Below the pieces are notes generated by a model. The model had not been told where the DNA came from, searched no databases, and saw only the letters and a program-made list of their open reading frames with translations. DNA of 64,000 nt from contig CM038052.1 in assembly GCA_021397845.1 (NCBI GenBank), positions 139,319,854 through 139,383,853 on the forward strand. Direction: 5' to 3'. Of this stretch, positions 22,087 to 33,172 are shown one piece after another. Each line of letters begins with the position of its first letter. The stretch's first letter is position 1. The position numbers were made by a program, and so were the translations under genes. Source of the DNA: Areca catechu. Lineage: Eukaryota > Streptophyta > Magnoliopsida > Arecales > Arecaceae.

Positions 22087-23305
22087 AGTCCTATCCAAGC
22101 ATACTGAAGACTCAAGACCACATCATATAAGTAAATACCAAGTCCAACCAGATTGAAGACATGGAAGTTTAGCCCAAGTCCAACCCAGCTTGAAGATTTG
22201 AAGACCCAGGAGAAAAATCAGAAACCCTGATTCCTTGCAGATGCCCTCCAGATGCCCAGATTCCCTTCCAGATGCCAAAGTATATTCATAAATAAGGGCA
22301 TCCATGATTCCAGAGGTCCATCTACATCCTAGCCCAATGAAATCAAGCCCAGGTGCCAAGCCCAAGCCCCTAAGAAGCAAGATACCAGGGAATATTCCTG
22401 CTACCTGGCTACCAGGCCACCCCAGCTTCCAGAGGCCCAAACCCATGCACCCGGGCCCCTTTGGGCCGGCCTTTTGCTGCTCCTAGAAGCCCAACACGCC
22501 CCCCTAGGCGTCCTTGGAGTCTTGACCAAGTCAAGAAAAATTTTAGGGATTTTTCTACCTAATATTTCCTTATTTTCTAGCTAGGGTTTGAGAGGGAAAA
22601 TGATTCTTATGTAAGACTTATGTACCCTTACTTGGAGCCCAAGGGTAAGGGTCTATTTAAGGGACCCTAGCCTCTTGTATGAGGAGAATTTTTGATGAAT
22701 GAAAACCTTGAGTTCTTCTATTGAGTGGTGTGATACCCTGCTGTGTGCATAAAGGGGTTTGTGAGAGTTCTTCTTCCCGGTGATTGCAATCATCTTCCTG
22801 CTGCCAACAAACCCTCCAGATCCCTGGACGCCCACTCCAAAAGAAGCCTTCCCTTGCTGTTTTTACTTTGTTTTCTTGTTCCTTTTGAGCTTTCTAACCC
22901 CTGACAGGTCGTTTGCAGGTCCCTGAGTTCCTACGAATCCAACGACTCCAGCCAAGCCTCAATCGGATCAACGAGCAGAAAGCCGGTATCCGCGGGTCTT
23001 TGGCTCGGTTTCCAGGCCGCATCCGTCGAGAACGAGAGACCCCTTCGCTGCGATCTTCACAGACGTTGTCAGGTACACCCCTCTACCTCCAGTAGTTTTA
23101 TTGTAGGAGAACTTGCCCTAACCGAGGCTTCTCAGCCCCGGCGGTCCTTCTTTGCTACTTTTCTAGGTCCTAATCTGCATGCTGATCTTCAAAAATTCAT
23201 ACAAAATTCCCTATAAATAATTTTGATCTGAAATTTGGGAATTAATCACCTAACTCAACATGTAAACATACAAAAAAAAATTGCATGCATATTAGTTCCC
23301 CGGCA
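21841..23305 (+). repeat. 5' LTR, copy 2
   Basis: Starts TGGTGGGGACACC and ends TTCCCCGGCA before the PBS; the 3' partner ends CCCCATCA, so the terminal CATCA has mutated here. A 32-base T-run lies at 22054-22085. Confidence 0.9.
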
Positions 23306-23307
23306 TT

Positions 23308-23319
23308 TGGTATCAGAGC
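23308..23319 (+). other. Primer-binding site, copy 2
   Basis: TGGTATCAGAGC immediately inside the 5' LTR. Confidence 0.92.
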
Positions 23320-24225
23320 TTAGATTAGGGCTTGTTTTCTGCAATTTTTTAGTCCGTATATACTCTGTTATTTTAATTATTTCTCCCTATTGTAAACTCC
23401 AGAAATTCTGAAATTTATTTTCTTGGATTTATCATAATTCACAAAATTCTAAAATTTTTCCAGATTTTATTATGGCCTGTGAATTTTCTGAAAGCCGAAA
23501 TAGGGCCTACAAATTTTCGGCTCTATTTTTTTTAGCAAGACAAGTTTGGAAGTTTTAGGGTTTTGTTAGGAGTTTTTGCATATTTCTTAATTTTAGTATA
23601 TTTCCAGTATATTAGGCCATGATTTGAAAGTTTCTTCTATTTAAAAAATACCAAAAAAAAAATACATATTTTCCAAAAATACCAAAAAAAATATATCTAA
23701 ACCTAATTTGCATCCTCATCTGCCTGCCATCATTGCATAATTTACTTTTAAGGGCACTCTTGCTATATCAGATGGGGGGAGGATTTGATCACCTCTCCTT
23801 AGCCCAAAACCACATCCCTTGCATTCAGTCCCAAGCCTTAACCTAAAATTAATTAGACTTAATTTGCCCTAGTGGGCTAGGGACACCAACTGGTCGGGTC
23901 TGGGCTAGTGTTAGATCACTGTGTCAAGTTAACCTGTGTTGCCTTGTGCTTAGTGTCTAGAACGGTGGTTTAGGGATTCAATCTCGAAGGGCTTGTGTGC
24001 TGGTCCGCCTACCTGGCCAATCTCTGATTGGTGTCTAGGATTGGCAATCAGGGACCTAACACTCCCCTTACACCTGCCTGGCTGAGTACAGGGTTACTAT
24101 AGGCTAGTTTGCCACCCTGATTGAGCATCTAGTTTGGACTTTAGGTCTAGTCAGCTATAGTCGGTCTGATCGAGTCTTGCATGAGCACTAGATCAGGAGT
24201 TTCATATCACCCACCTCCTTCATAA
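23320..24225 (+). other. Leader between PBS and first ORF, copy 2
   Basis: Closely matches 16690-17606 of copy 1, with length differences mostly in the A-runs near 23645-23695. No coding sequence seen. Confidence 0.6.
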
Positions 24226-25960
24226 ATGTCTGAACCCATGAAAAATTTACAAGCCCAAATAAAAGCCCTAGCTGATCAAATTGCCCAGATAACTATCCAG
24301 ATGACCCAGTTAATTCAGTCTCGTATTCAAACCAATGATAGAATTGACCATCGTGCCAATAGGTTTGATCAGTTAAAAGTCCGGGTAGGGACCCCAAGAA
24401 AAACCCATGGGTCACAGTCTGAGCCAGATCCTGACTCCCCTCAACCTAGGAGGACCCCAAACCCTGATCTATACCATGAGGTCGAACCTAGGAGAGCCCC
24501 TTATCCTGACCCGTACTACAATCCTCAACCTAGGAGGACCCCAAACCTGATCCATACCTTGAGGCTGAACCTAGGAGAACCTATCGTCATGACCCAATCC
24601 CTAAGGTTAGTCCTAGAAGACTCAATCAGGATTTATAGACCAGGAAGATAGATATTTACCCTCTCCCTACAAGTCTAGTATACCTACAACCTATAGATCT
24701 TATGACTCCAGATCCTATGACTCTAGATCCCATGATCATAGATCCTATGCACCCACACCCTATGAGCCTAGTAGACCCAACACCCAATATTCTGACCCAT
24801 ATAGGGAGTCCAACCCTAGGAGGACCCAATATTTGACCTATATAGGGAGTCCAACCCTAGGAGAACCCAGTATTCTGACCCATATAGGGAGTCCAATCCT
24901 AGGAGGACCCAATATCCTGACCCATATAGAGAGCCCAACCTTAGGAGGACCCCATACCTTGATCCATCCTTAGAACCTGATCATAAAGCTGACCCAAAAT
25001 CATATGACCCCAGATCCTATAATCCCATGACCCATAGATCTGCACCCTTGTCCTATGAGCCTAGAGAACCCATAACCCCTAAGTATCAACCTAGTACTAG
25101 TCATGCTTCCCCTAGTCAACTTGAACCCCATAGGATTAGTATCCCTAAATATGAACCCAGTAGTGAGCCACTACCCCTTATACAACCTGAACCTACTAGG
25201 AGTAGTACCCATAATCAGAGACCAGAACCTAACCATTTCTTGCTAGCCGACCTTCTCCAACCATTCCTGAGATTCACAAGGCTTACATTAACGCGAAAGT
25301 GTATGAAGCTGATGTGAGCCTAGTGGATGAGTATGAGGGAGAAGAGGAGACACCTTTAGTAGACCTAGAATTAGCTGACCCAGTAGATGCCCAGGTAGAA
25401 ACCAACCCAAAGCTAGTTGACCTTGACCATATCCAACCTAAAGCTATAATGGAAGAACAAATAGAGGAAGAGAACCTAGGTACGATGCTACTAGAGCCTT
25501 ACCTGAGAAAACCATAGAGGAGAGCCAAATTATAGAGTCTAGTCCTAAAATACAAGAACCAGAAGAATTTATTAAGGACCTGATCTCTTTGAATCAATAC
25601 CTTCAAGATGAGTCCCCTCCTATAGTTCCCATTAAGGACCTCTTCCCCGAAATTAGTGACCCATCCTTCCATTATGCAAATCCTGTAGATATAGCTCAAC
25701 CTCATAAGGTTAACCTCATTAGTATGGATTAGTTCCTGACACCCCGTCTTTATCCTACTTTAAAACTAAACATGAACGTTTTTCTCCACCCTACCAGAGT
25801 AATTCTGAACCCACTTCCTATTTTCTACCTTTCCTGAGTTTTCTCATGTGTCTAGAACTATTAGGTTACATTTTGTTGAGGTTACTAGGTTGCAAGGATC
25901 CATAAAGCCCATCCCATTTGCTACCTATTTTTGGCAGACCCTCTGGCACTTATTAGGAGT
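24226..25960 (+). pseudogene. Coiled-coil / Pro-Arg-Tyr repeat / acidic protein, copy 2 (damaged)
   Basis: The first frame, 24226-24651, is longer than in copy 1: MSEPMKNLQAQIKALADQIA, then SQPRRTPN-like and EPRRAPYPDPYYN repeats. The 42-bp repeat block lies at 24777-24955. A further frame 25027-25317 encodes RSAPLSYEPREP, KYQPSTSHASPSQLEPHRIS and similar Ser/Pro-rich sequence, running by frameshift into the acidic segment from 25299 (MYEADVSLVDEYEGEEE), which stops near 25517. Homology to copy 3 persists to about 25860. Because each copy is broken at different places, the source protein was probably one long frame. No enzymatic or Gag motif is present. Confidence 0.7.
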
Positions 25961-26144
25961 TACTAGCAAATTTTCTTCTGCATGTCATCCATCAACCACG
26001 ACTCATGCCCCCATGCCCAAGTGGTAGCTAAGACCTAATAAACCTCTTTAGTCGAGTCTGCTAGGTGTAGGTTTGAGTCCTTTGCATCATCTTGTTAGGA
26101 GTCTGCATGTGCCTAGCATGTTCACCACCGCACTAATGTTAAAA

Positions 26145-26665
26145 CAACTGGCTAATTCCCAAAGATGGATCAAAAAAATTTGATGTAGTGGATTTTATCT
26201 TGTTAGGCTTAGGCCTAAAAGAAGCTTCATGCTCGCAGAGCCGGACCTTTTAAAGTGATAGAGAAGGTTGGATCAAATGCCTAGGTGTTAGACTTGCCTT
26301 CGGATTTGGGCATTAGTTCTACCTTCAATATTACAGACCTGGTTGAGTATAGGGAACCGGCAGCGCTACCTAGTGAGGCCTTTGGACCTATTCCTTTTCA
26401 TTGTGAGTGACCCTAACCTAGAGTGTCCACAAACAAATTTGGCCTGAGAGAGGAGAACGGATCGAGCGTATCCTGGACGATCAAGCCATCACGACCTAGG
26501 GCCATGACTATCAACGCTTCCTGGTCCGATGGCAAGGCCGGCCAGAGTCGGATGATTCGTGGATTTCTCGAGAGGACTTGCAATGCCTCAACCCAGACCT
26601 TCTCGAGAGATATGTGAGCCAGTCTGACCTTCAATCGACAGGGTCGAGTTCCTCCCACCCCGGGA
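26145..26665 (+). pseudogene. Integrase C-terminal domain plus chromodomain, copy 2
   Basis: Same module as in copy 1: KKLHARRAGPFKVIEKVGSN, the shared TAG, GISSTFNITDLVEYREP, then the chromodomain with ERIERILDDQAITT, a TAG, GHDYQRFLVRWQGRP and DSWISREDLQCLNPDLLE. Here the chromodomain frame is not shifted but carries the TAG where copy 3 has CGG. The palindrome and GGGAGAA tract precede the 3' LTR at 26670. Confidence 0.82.
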
Positions 26666-26669
26666 GAAT

Positions 26670-26881
26670 TGGTGGGGACACGGAGGCACCAGAATAAGAT
26701 AGAGGCTTTTCAATCCTCTGTAAATTGTTCAATAATTTATGAGTCCATCTGTAATAAGGGCTTAGCTCATCTGAGTCCATTTTAGTTGTTATTTGAGTAT
26801 TTTGAGTTGTTATTTCAGTTCTGTACTAGTCAGCTCATGTTGAGCTAGTTCAGTCCAATGCTAGTCAGCTCATGTTGAGCT

Positions 26882-26919
<38 letters not shown>

Positions 26920-28144
26920 AGTCCTATCCAAGCATACTGAAGACTCAAGACCACATCATATAAGTAAATACCAAGTCCAACCAGATTGAAGACATGGAAG
27001 TTTAGCCCAAGTCCAACCCATCTTGAAGATTTGAAGACCCCAGGAGAAAAATCAGAAACCCTGATTCCTTGCAGATGCCCTCCAGATGCCCAGATTCCCT
27101 TCCAGATGCCAAAGTATATTCATAAATAAGGGCATCCATGATTCCAGAGGTCCATCTACATCCTAGCCCAATGAAATCAAGCCCAGGTGCCAAGCCCAAG
27201 CCCCTAAGAAGCAAGATACCAGGGGAATATTCCTGCTACCTGGCTACCAGGCCACCCCAGCTTCCAGAGGCCCAAACCCATGCACCCGGGCCCCTTTGGG
27301 CCGGCCTTTGCTGCTCCTAGAAGCCCAACACGCCCCCCTAGGCGTCCTTGGAGTCTTGACCAAGTCAAGAAAAATTTTAGGGATTTTTCTACCTAATATT
27401 TCCTTATTTTCTAGCTAGGGTTTGAGAGGGAAAAGGATTCTTATGTAAAGACTTATGTACCCTTACTTGGAGCCCAAGGTTAAGGGTCTATTTAAGGGAC
27501 CCTAGCCTCTTGTATGAGGAGAATTTTTGATGAATGAAAACCTTGAGTTCTTCTATTGAGTGGTGTGATACCCTGCTGTGTGCATAAAGGGGTTTGTGAG
27601 AGTTCTTCTTCCCGGTGATTGCAATCATCTTCCTGCTGCCAACAAACCCTCCAGATCCCGGACGCCCACTCCAAAAGAAGCCTTCCCTTGCTGTTTTTAC
27701 TTTGTTTTCTTGTTCCTTTGTGAGCTTTCTAACCCCTGACAGGTCGTTTGCAGGTCCCTGAGTTCCTACGAATCCAACGACTCCAGCCAAGCCTCAATCG
27801 GATCACCGAGCAGAAAGCCGGGTATCCGCGGGTCTTTGGCTCGGTTTTCCAGGCCGCATCCATCGAGGAACGAGAGACCCCTTCGCTGCGATCTTCACAG
27901 ACATTGTCAGGTACACCCCTCTACCTCCAGTAGTTTTATTGTAGGAGAACTTGCCCTAACCGAGGCTTCTCAGCCCCGGCGGTCCTTCTTTGCTACTTTT
28001 CTAGGTCCTAATCTGCATGCTGATCTTCAAAAATTCATACAAAATTCCCTACAAATAATTTTGATCTGAAATTTGGGAATTAATCACCTAACTCAACATG
28101 TAAAACATACAAAAAAAAATTGCATGCATATTAGTTCCCCATCA
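26670..28144 (+). repeat. 3' LTR, copy 2
   Basis: Starts TGGTGGGGACAC and ends TTCCCCATCA. It carries a 35-base T-run at 26884-26918. Followed by target duplication CTTCC. Confidence 0.9.
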
Positions 28145-28601
28145 CTTCCTCTACCAAATCTTTTCTCCTTCTCATAAAGTATAAGGAAATCCCAGGACGA
28201 CATCTCGATAAATAGAACCATCTTCCCAAATCCATCATGGATGCTCGAGATGGGTTCGCAATCCCAAAATAGCCCTAAACTGATTTGTCGCGGAATGGAC
28301 CAAAGGTTATAATCCGCATAAATCAATGGCTAAGGTGGAGCGCACTTCTTATCCAAGGGATGGGAAGAGGCCACGACCGCCACTCAAATCTCAACCAAAA
28401 GATCTGCTAAACTATCGCATAATAGAAAAAGGAGAGACAGTCCCTGGTCTGCCCGCTCCTTTTTCACACCCCAATCAAGGGATGACAGCTATCCGGCACA
28501 TGATCCTTGAATTAGCCGGTAGTTATGGCAGACAGTCCAATCAGGGATTTCGTAATCATCTACCATACCATTATTAAGTAGAAAATGACAAACCAGAAAA
28601 T
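28145..28601. other. Tat 3' noncoding segment between insertions
   Basis: Unique-looking 457 bp between copy 2 and the short element at 28602. It continues the sequence upstream of antisense ORF a. Small frames on both strands carry no recognised motif. Confidence 0.45.
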
Positions 28602-29123
28602 TGATGGGCACCGAGAGTCTATTTTTTTATTTTATTTGAGTTCATTAGTCATGTATCACTTTAGTCAAAGTGAGCCAATCGAGTCCTGTAATAAATTGAG
28701 ACAACTGAGTTAGTTGAGTCCACTTAGTTGGGTACAGTCTTTTAGTCTAGTCAAGTCTAGTTGAGTCATTTAAGTCAAGAGGAGAGTCATTAGCAGCCAG
28801 GAGATTCACCAGGGCCCCCAACCAGAGCTGGCCATTATGCACCCGGGCCCTTTCATGCAGCCAACCCCACAAGAGAGAGCTCCAGCCCAAGACAGGCCCA
28901 CTGTTGATCGGTCCACCAGGGTTTCTTGGCCCACAAGTTAGGGTTTCTTAGCCCTCAAGTAATGTATCCTAGGATGAATCTATAAATACCACCCCTCCTC
29001 TCTTATATTAAACATCTTTTTTCTCATGAATACAAACTAAAGTTGAAAGTTATTTGGTTAGAGTGTTTTTCTTCGGATTGGAGTGGGTGTCACGCCCTGG
29101 TTCCCTATTCTTGAGTGCAAGCC
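28602..29123 (+). repeat. 5' LTR, family J
   Basis: Starts TGATGGGCACCGAGAGTC and ends near TTGAGTGCAAGCC. It includes TATAAATA at 28981 and a GGGTGTCACGCCC block about 110 bp later. Confidence 0.75.
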
Positions 29124-30220
29124 CTTGCACCCGAGCCCCTCTCCTCTCTGCCACTGTGAGGCCCTGCTCCTGCTCACCGCCTGTAGCCGATGCCCAAACC
29201 CTATTCCCTACTGGGATCTCACATCCCTCACCATCCTCGACCTACCCCCGACAAGATTCAATGACACCAACCTCAGCCACATCCTGTCTTACTACCGGAA
29301 TGACACCATCCTTTTGGCCTCCATGGATCCATCGCAGTCCTCCTCTTCTTTCCAGGTCCATGTCTTCAAGATGCCAACCGATCGGAGCACCACAACCACT
29401 CCCTCCCGCTAGACCCATCCCTGTAGCCGATCGGCGCTGCCCACGGTACCCGTCTCCTCCATGCTACCACCTACACCCCCCCACAGTAGCTTCTATGGCC
29501 TGCACCACCCCTGTGGCTTTTTACAGCCCTAGACGATGGGGTGGCAGTGACAACCACCACCCCAATCCATCCCACCGGTAGATCCCACTCCTCCGGCGAT
29601 CCAAAGATGAAACCACCACCATCGTCACCGTCTTTGCACAAGGAGAAGAAGCTGCCATTATTTTGGAGCTGGAAGCCACTGTGGGTGCTCTCCCACATCG
29701 ACCACCGCACACCCACCACCACAAGCTCGAGCCGACATATAATGCCTGACGCCTTCCCACCGCCACCGAACGCTGTCGTTCCTTGTGCCGTCCACCGGAA
29801 CCACCACCACGAGTTGCCGTCTCCACCCCAAGACCATCGCTGGCGAACACCCACCCAGATCCGATCATCCACGATGCCCTCGGCCAAACAGCACCATCGC
29901 CGGCCATCGTCATCACCCCCGTTTCTATCACCGGCCACCGCCACATCCACAGTCACCGTGCCGGACGATCTCCACCCAACCTTGACACCGACGAACTCCA
30001 TTGCTCCTCTCCCTGGTTCGGTCCATGAGCAGCACGGATCTCAGTGCTACACAATCTTCAAAGCTGCACTGATCTTAAAGTAGCAAAAAAAAAATCAAAG
30101 AAAAAAAAATAAAGAAAGGTGGAAAAAAAAATTGAAACTAGTCATTTTGTTTTGATTTGGTTAGTTCCGGTTCTATCAAACCTCGCTGAGCTTGACTCGA
30201 TGGAGTCGAGTTCTCCCCAC
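29124..30220. other. GC-rich cargo of family J element
   Basis: About 1.1 kb far richer in C and G than its surroundings. Open frames exist on both strands (29054-29581, 29541-30083 and 29471-30001), as expected of GC-rich DNA. The + strand reads like shuffled coding sequence (for example SLTILDLPPTRFNDTNLSHI at about 29225-29285), with long His/Pro/Ser-rich tracts later. I do not recognise a protein. It may be a captured host gene fragment, but this is not shown by the sequence alone. Confidence 0.5.
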
Positions 30221-30230
30221 CGCAGGGGAA

Positions 30231-30749
30231 TGATGGGGATCGAGAGTCTATTTTTTTTTTTTATTTGAGTCCATTAGTCATGTGTCACTTTAGTTAAAGT
30301 GAGCCAATCGAGTCTAATAATAAAGTGAGACAACTGAGTCAATTGACTCCACTTAGTCGGGTCCAGTCTTTTAGTCCGGTCAAGTCTAGTTGAGTCAATC
30401 AAGTCAAAAGGAGAGTCATCAGCAGCCAGGAGATTCACCAGGCCCCCCAACCAAAGCTGTCCTTCATGCACCCAGGCCCTTTGATGCAGCCAAGCTCGCA
30501 AGAGAGAGCTCCATACCAAGATAGGCCCACTGTTGACCGGTCCACCAGGTTTTCTTGGCCACAAGTAAGGGTTTCTTAGCCTTCAAGTAATGTACCCTGG
30601 GATGAATTTATAAATACCACCCTCCCCTCTTATATTAAACATCTTTTTTCTCATGAATACAAACTAAAGTTGAAAGTTATTTTGCCTGAGTATTTTTCTC
30701 CGGATTGGAGTGGGTGTGACACCCGGTTTCCTATTCTTGAGTGCAAGCC
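30231..30749 (+). repeat. 3' LTR, family J
   Basis: Starts TGATGGGGATCGAGAGTC; diverged match to 28602-29123. It contains TATAAATA at 30609-30616 and GGGTGTGACACCC, a perfect 6-bp stem hairpin, near 30711-30724. Confidence 0.75.
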
Positions 30750-31028
30750 TAATCCTTTAGTGACTTCTATGCTCGCCAGTGATACTCTCCCACTTTATCG
30801 CATCAGTAATACTCTCACTCTTTGAGGCAGATCGTCGCTTCGAAAACTGAGAGTAGGAGGGAAACAATTAAGATATGTCAGTTCATGCACAAACCAGCCA
30901 CCAATTCGGCTAAGCGAAGACATTTCTCCCGAACCATGCACTTTAAACATGAATGATCGATAGAAAGCAAGCAGCTGATGGATAGGACAAAGCCGAAGCT
31001 CTCAACTTCATCGGAAGAATCAGCCTGT
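30750..31028. other. Tat 3' region between insertions
   Basis: Noncoding remnant continuous with 37399 once copy 3 and one CCTGT duplication are removed. The start of the Tat 3' LTR may lie here or shortly after; a purine-rich GAGAGTAGGAGGGAAAC near 30849 is one candidate polypurine tract. Confidence 0.45.
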
Positions 31029-32498
31029 TGAGGGGGACTAATATGCATGCAATTCTTTTTGTATGTTTATATATGGGGTTAGGTGATTAATTCCCAAATT
31101 TCAGATCAAAATTAGTTGTAGGAATTTTGTATGAATTTTTGAAGCCAAGCATGCAGATTAGAACCTAGAAAAGTACTAAAGAAGGATCGCTGGGACTGAG
31201 AAGCCTCGGTTAGGGCAAGTTCTCCTACAATAATAAGACTGGAGGTATAGGGGGTGTACCTGACAATGTTTGAAGTGCCCGGTGAAGATCGCAATGAAGA
31301 GATCTCTCATTCCTCGATTGATGTGGCCTGGAAAATCGATTCAAAGACCCGCGGATATCCGGCTTTTAGCTCGGTAGTCCGATTAAGGCGTGGCTGGAGT
31401 CGTTGGATTCATAGGAACTCGGGGACCTGCAAACGACCTGTCAGGGGTTAGAAAACTCAAAGGAGATCAAGAGAATAAAAGAAAATAGCAAAGGGAAGAA
31501 AGTTTTGGAGGGGGCTGGAAGGATGGTTGCAGTAGGAAGATGGTTGCAGTAGGAAGATGGTTGCAAACATCGGGAAGAAGAACTCTCAAACCCCTTTATG
31601 CACACAGCAGGGTATTCACACAAAGCAATAGAAGAACTCAAGATTTATTTCATATATCAAAACCTCCCTTCATACAAGAGGCTAGGGTCTCTTAAATAGA
31701 CCCTTAACCTTGGGCCCCAAGTAAGGGTATAATTGACATTACATAAGAATCATTTTCTCTCTCAAACCCCAGCTAGAAAATAAGGAAACATTAGATAGAA
31801 AAAATCCCTAAAAATTCTCTTGACTTGGCCAACACTCCAAGGAGACCTAGGGGGGCGTGTTGGGCTTCCAGGAGCAGCAAGAGGCCAGCCCAAAGGGGCT
31901 GGGGTGCATGGGTTTGGGCCTCTGGAAGCTGGGGTGGCCTCGTAGCCAGGTAGCAGGAATATTCCCTGGTATCTTGCTTCTTAGGGGGTGGGCTTGGCTC
32001 CTGGGCTTGATTTCATTGGGCTAGGATGTAGATGGACCTCTAAAATCATGGATGCCTTGATATATGAATATATTTTGGCATCTGGAAGGGAATCTGGGCA
32101 TCTGGAGGGCATTTGCTAGGAATCAGGGTTTTCTAAATTTTTCCTCCTGGGGTCTTCAAATCTTCAAGCAGGGTTGGACTTGGGCTATACTTCCATGTCT
32201 TCAATCTGGTTGGACTTGGTCTTCACTTGTATGATGTGGTCTTGAGTCTTTAATATGGTTGAATAGGACTAAATAAAATAAAATTAGCTCGACATGAGCT
32301 GACTAACACTGGACTGAACTAGCTTAACATGAGCTGACTAGTACAGAACTGACATAACAACTCAAAAGACTCAAATAACAACTAAAATGGACTTAGATGG
32401 GCTAGGTCCTTATTACAGATGGACTCATAAATTATTAATCAATTCATAGAGGGTTGAAACGCCTCTGTCTTATTCTGGTACCTCCGGTGTCCCCACCA
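31029..32498 (-). repeat. 3' LTR, copy 3
   Basis: On the minus strand starts TGGTGGGGACACC at 32498 and ends at 31029 with GTCCCCCTCA, the usual CATCA end having mutated. The family T-run is absent. Confidence 0.88.
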
Positions 32499-32824
32499 AT
32501 TCTCCCATGGTGGGAGGAACTCGACCCTGTCAAGTGAAGTCCAGACTGGCTCACATATCTCTCGAGAAGGTCTGGGTTGAGGTATTGCAAGTCCTCTCGA
32601 GAAATCCACGAATCATCCGACTCTGGCTGGCCTTGCCATCGGACCAGAAAGCGTTGATAGTCACGGCCCCGGGTCGTGATGGCTTGATCTTCCAGGATAC
32701 GCTCGATCCATTCTCCTCTCTCAGGCCAATTTGTTAGTGGACACTCTGGGTTAGGGTCACTCACAATGAAATGGAATAGGTCTAAAGGCCTCACTAGGTA
32801 TCGCTGCCAGTTCCCTATACTCAA
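32444..32824 (-). CDS. Chromodomain ORF, copy 3
   Basis: A 126-codon minus-strand frame. The chromodomain spans roughly residues 35-95: EWIERILEDQAITTR, YQRFLVRWQGQP, DDSWISREDLQYLNPDLLE, with the aromatic positions expected for methyl-lysine binding (I/V at start, W in VRW, W in DSW). The frame then reads HLTGSSSSHHG through the palindrome and polypurine tract, and ends in the 3' LTR. No start codon is required if it is the tail of a polyprotein; the ATG at 32824 lies within the upstream linker. It would tether the integration complex to heterochromatin. Only this copy has it uninterrupted. Confidence 0.8.
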   Translation of the reverse strand: MSIGNWQRYLVRPLDLFHFIVSDPNPECPLTNWPERGEWIERILEDQAITTRGRDYQRFLVRWQGQPESDDSWISREDLQYLNPDLLERYVSQSGLHLTGSSSSHHGRIGGDTGGTRIRQRRFNPL

Positions 32825-33094
32825 CCAGGTCTATAACATTGAAGGTAGAACTAAAGCCCAAATCCGAAGGCAAGTCTAACACCTAGGCATTTGATCCAAC
32901 CTTCTCTATCACTTTAAAAGGCCCGGCTCTGCGAGCATGAAGCTTCTTTTAGGCCTATGCCTAACCAAGATAGAATCCACTACATCAAATTCTTTGATCC
33001 ATCTTCGGGAATTAGCCAGTTTGTTTAAAATTAGTGTAGGTGGTGAACATGCTGGGCACATGAAGACTCCTAACAAATGATTCAAAGGACTCAT
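32825..33094 (-). pseudogene. Integrase C-terminal domain (GPY/F), copy 3
   Basis: The minus frame includes KLANSRRWIKEFDVVDSILV and RHRPKRS, then KKLHARRAGPFKVIEKVGSN can be followed in another frame, with the TAG shared by all three copies before VLDL. It leads into the chromodomain ORF at 32824. The usual FPPGT segment between LRPKR and KLHAR is missing, as in copies 1 and 2. Confidence 0.75.
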
Positions 33095-33172
33095 ACTAAC
33101 ACATAACAGACTTGACTATGCATTCCTATAGAAGGAAATTTTATTGAACTCTTTGGATCTAAATCTAAGAGA

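Larger units (their letters stand above)
21841..28144 (+). mobile_element. Non-autonomous chromodomain LTR retrotransposon, copy 2
   Basis: Complete copy of about 6.3 kb: 5' LTR 21841-23305, PBS 23308-23319, internal region, 3' LTR 26670-28144, flanked by CTTCC (21836-21840 and 28145-28149). Same orientation as copy 1 and only 296 bp downstream of it, in the upstream region of antisense ORF a. Both LTRs have a long T-run absent from copies 1 and 3, showing that it arose in the parent or was copied during reverse transcription. Confidence 0.92.
28602..30749 (+). mobile_element. Short LTR element with GC-rich cargo (family J)
   Basis: Two LTRs of about 520 bp (28602-29123 and 30231-30749) flank about 1.1 kb. 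The 3' LTR starts TGATGGGGATCGAGAGTC right after GCAGGGGAA, and the sequence before it has the GACTCGATGGAGTCGAG palindrome found upstream of the other chromovirus polypurine tracts. No gag, pol or chromodomain can be read. The two LTRs differ at many sites, so it is older than copies 1-3. No clear target duplication was found and the LTR 3' boundary is uncertain by several bases. TATAAATA at 28981-28988 and 30609-30616 marks the likely promoter. Best described as a small non-autonomous element. Confidence 0.75.

Noticed and set aside
29471..30083. Frames of 140-180 codons on both strands in the family J cargo
   Set aside because: Overlapping frames in a GC-rich tract; none shows a recognisable domain, so kept only as possible captured sequence, not as a gene.
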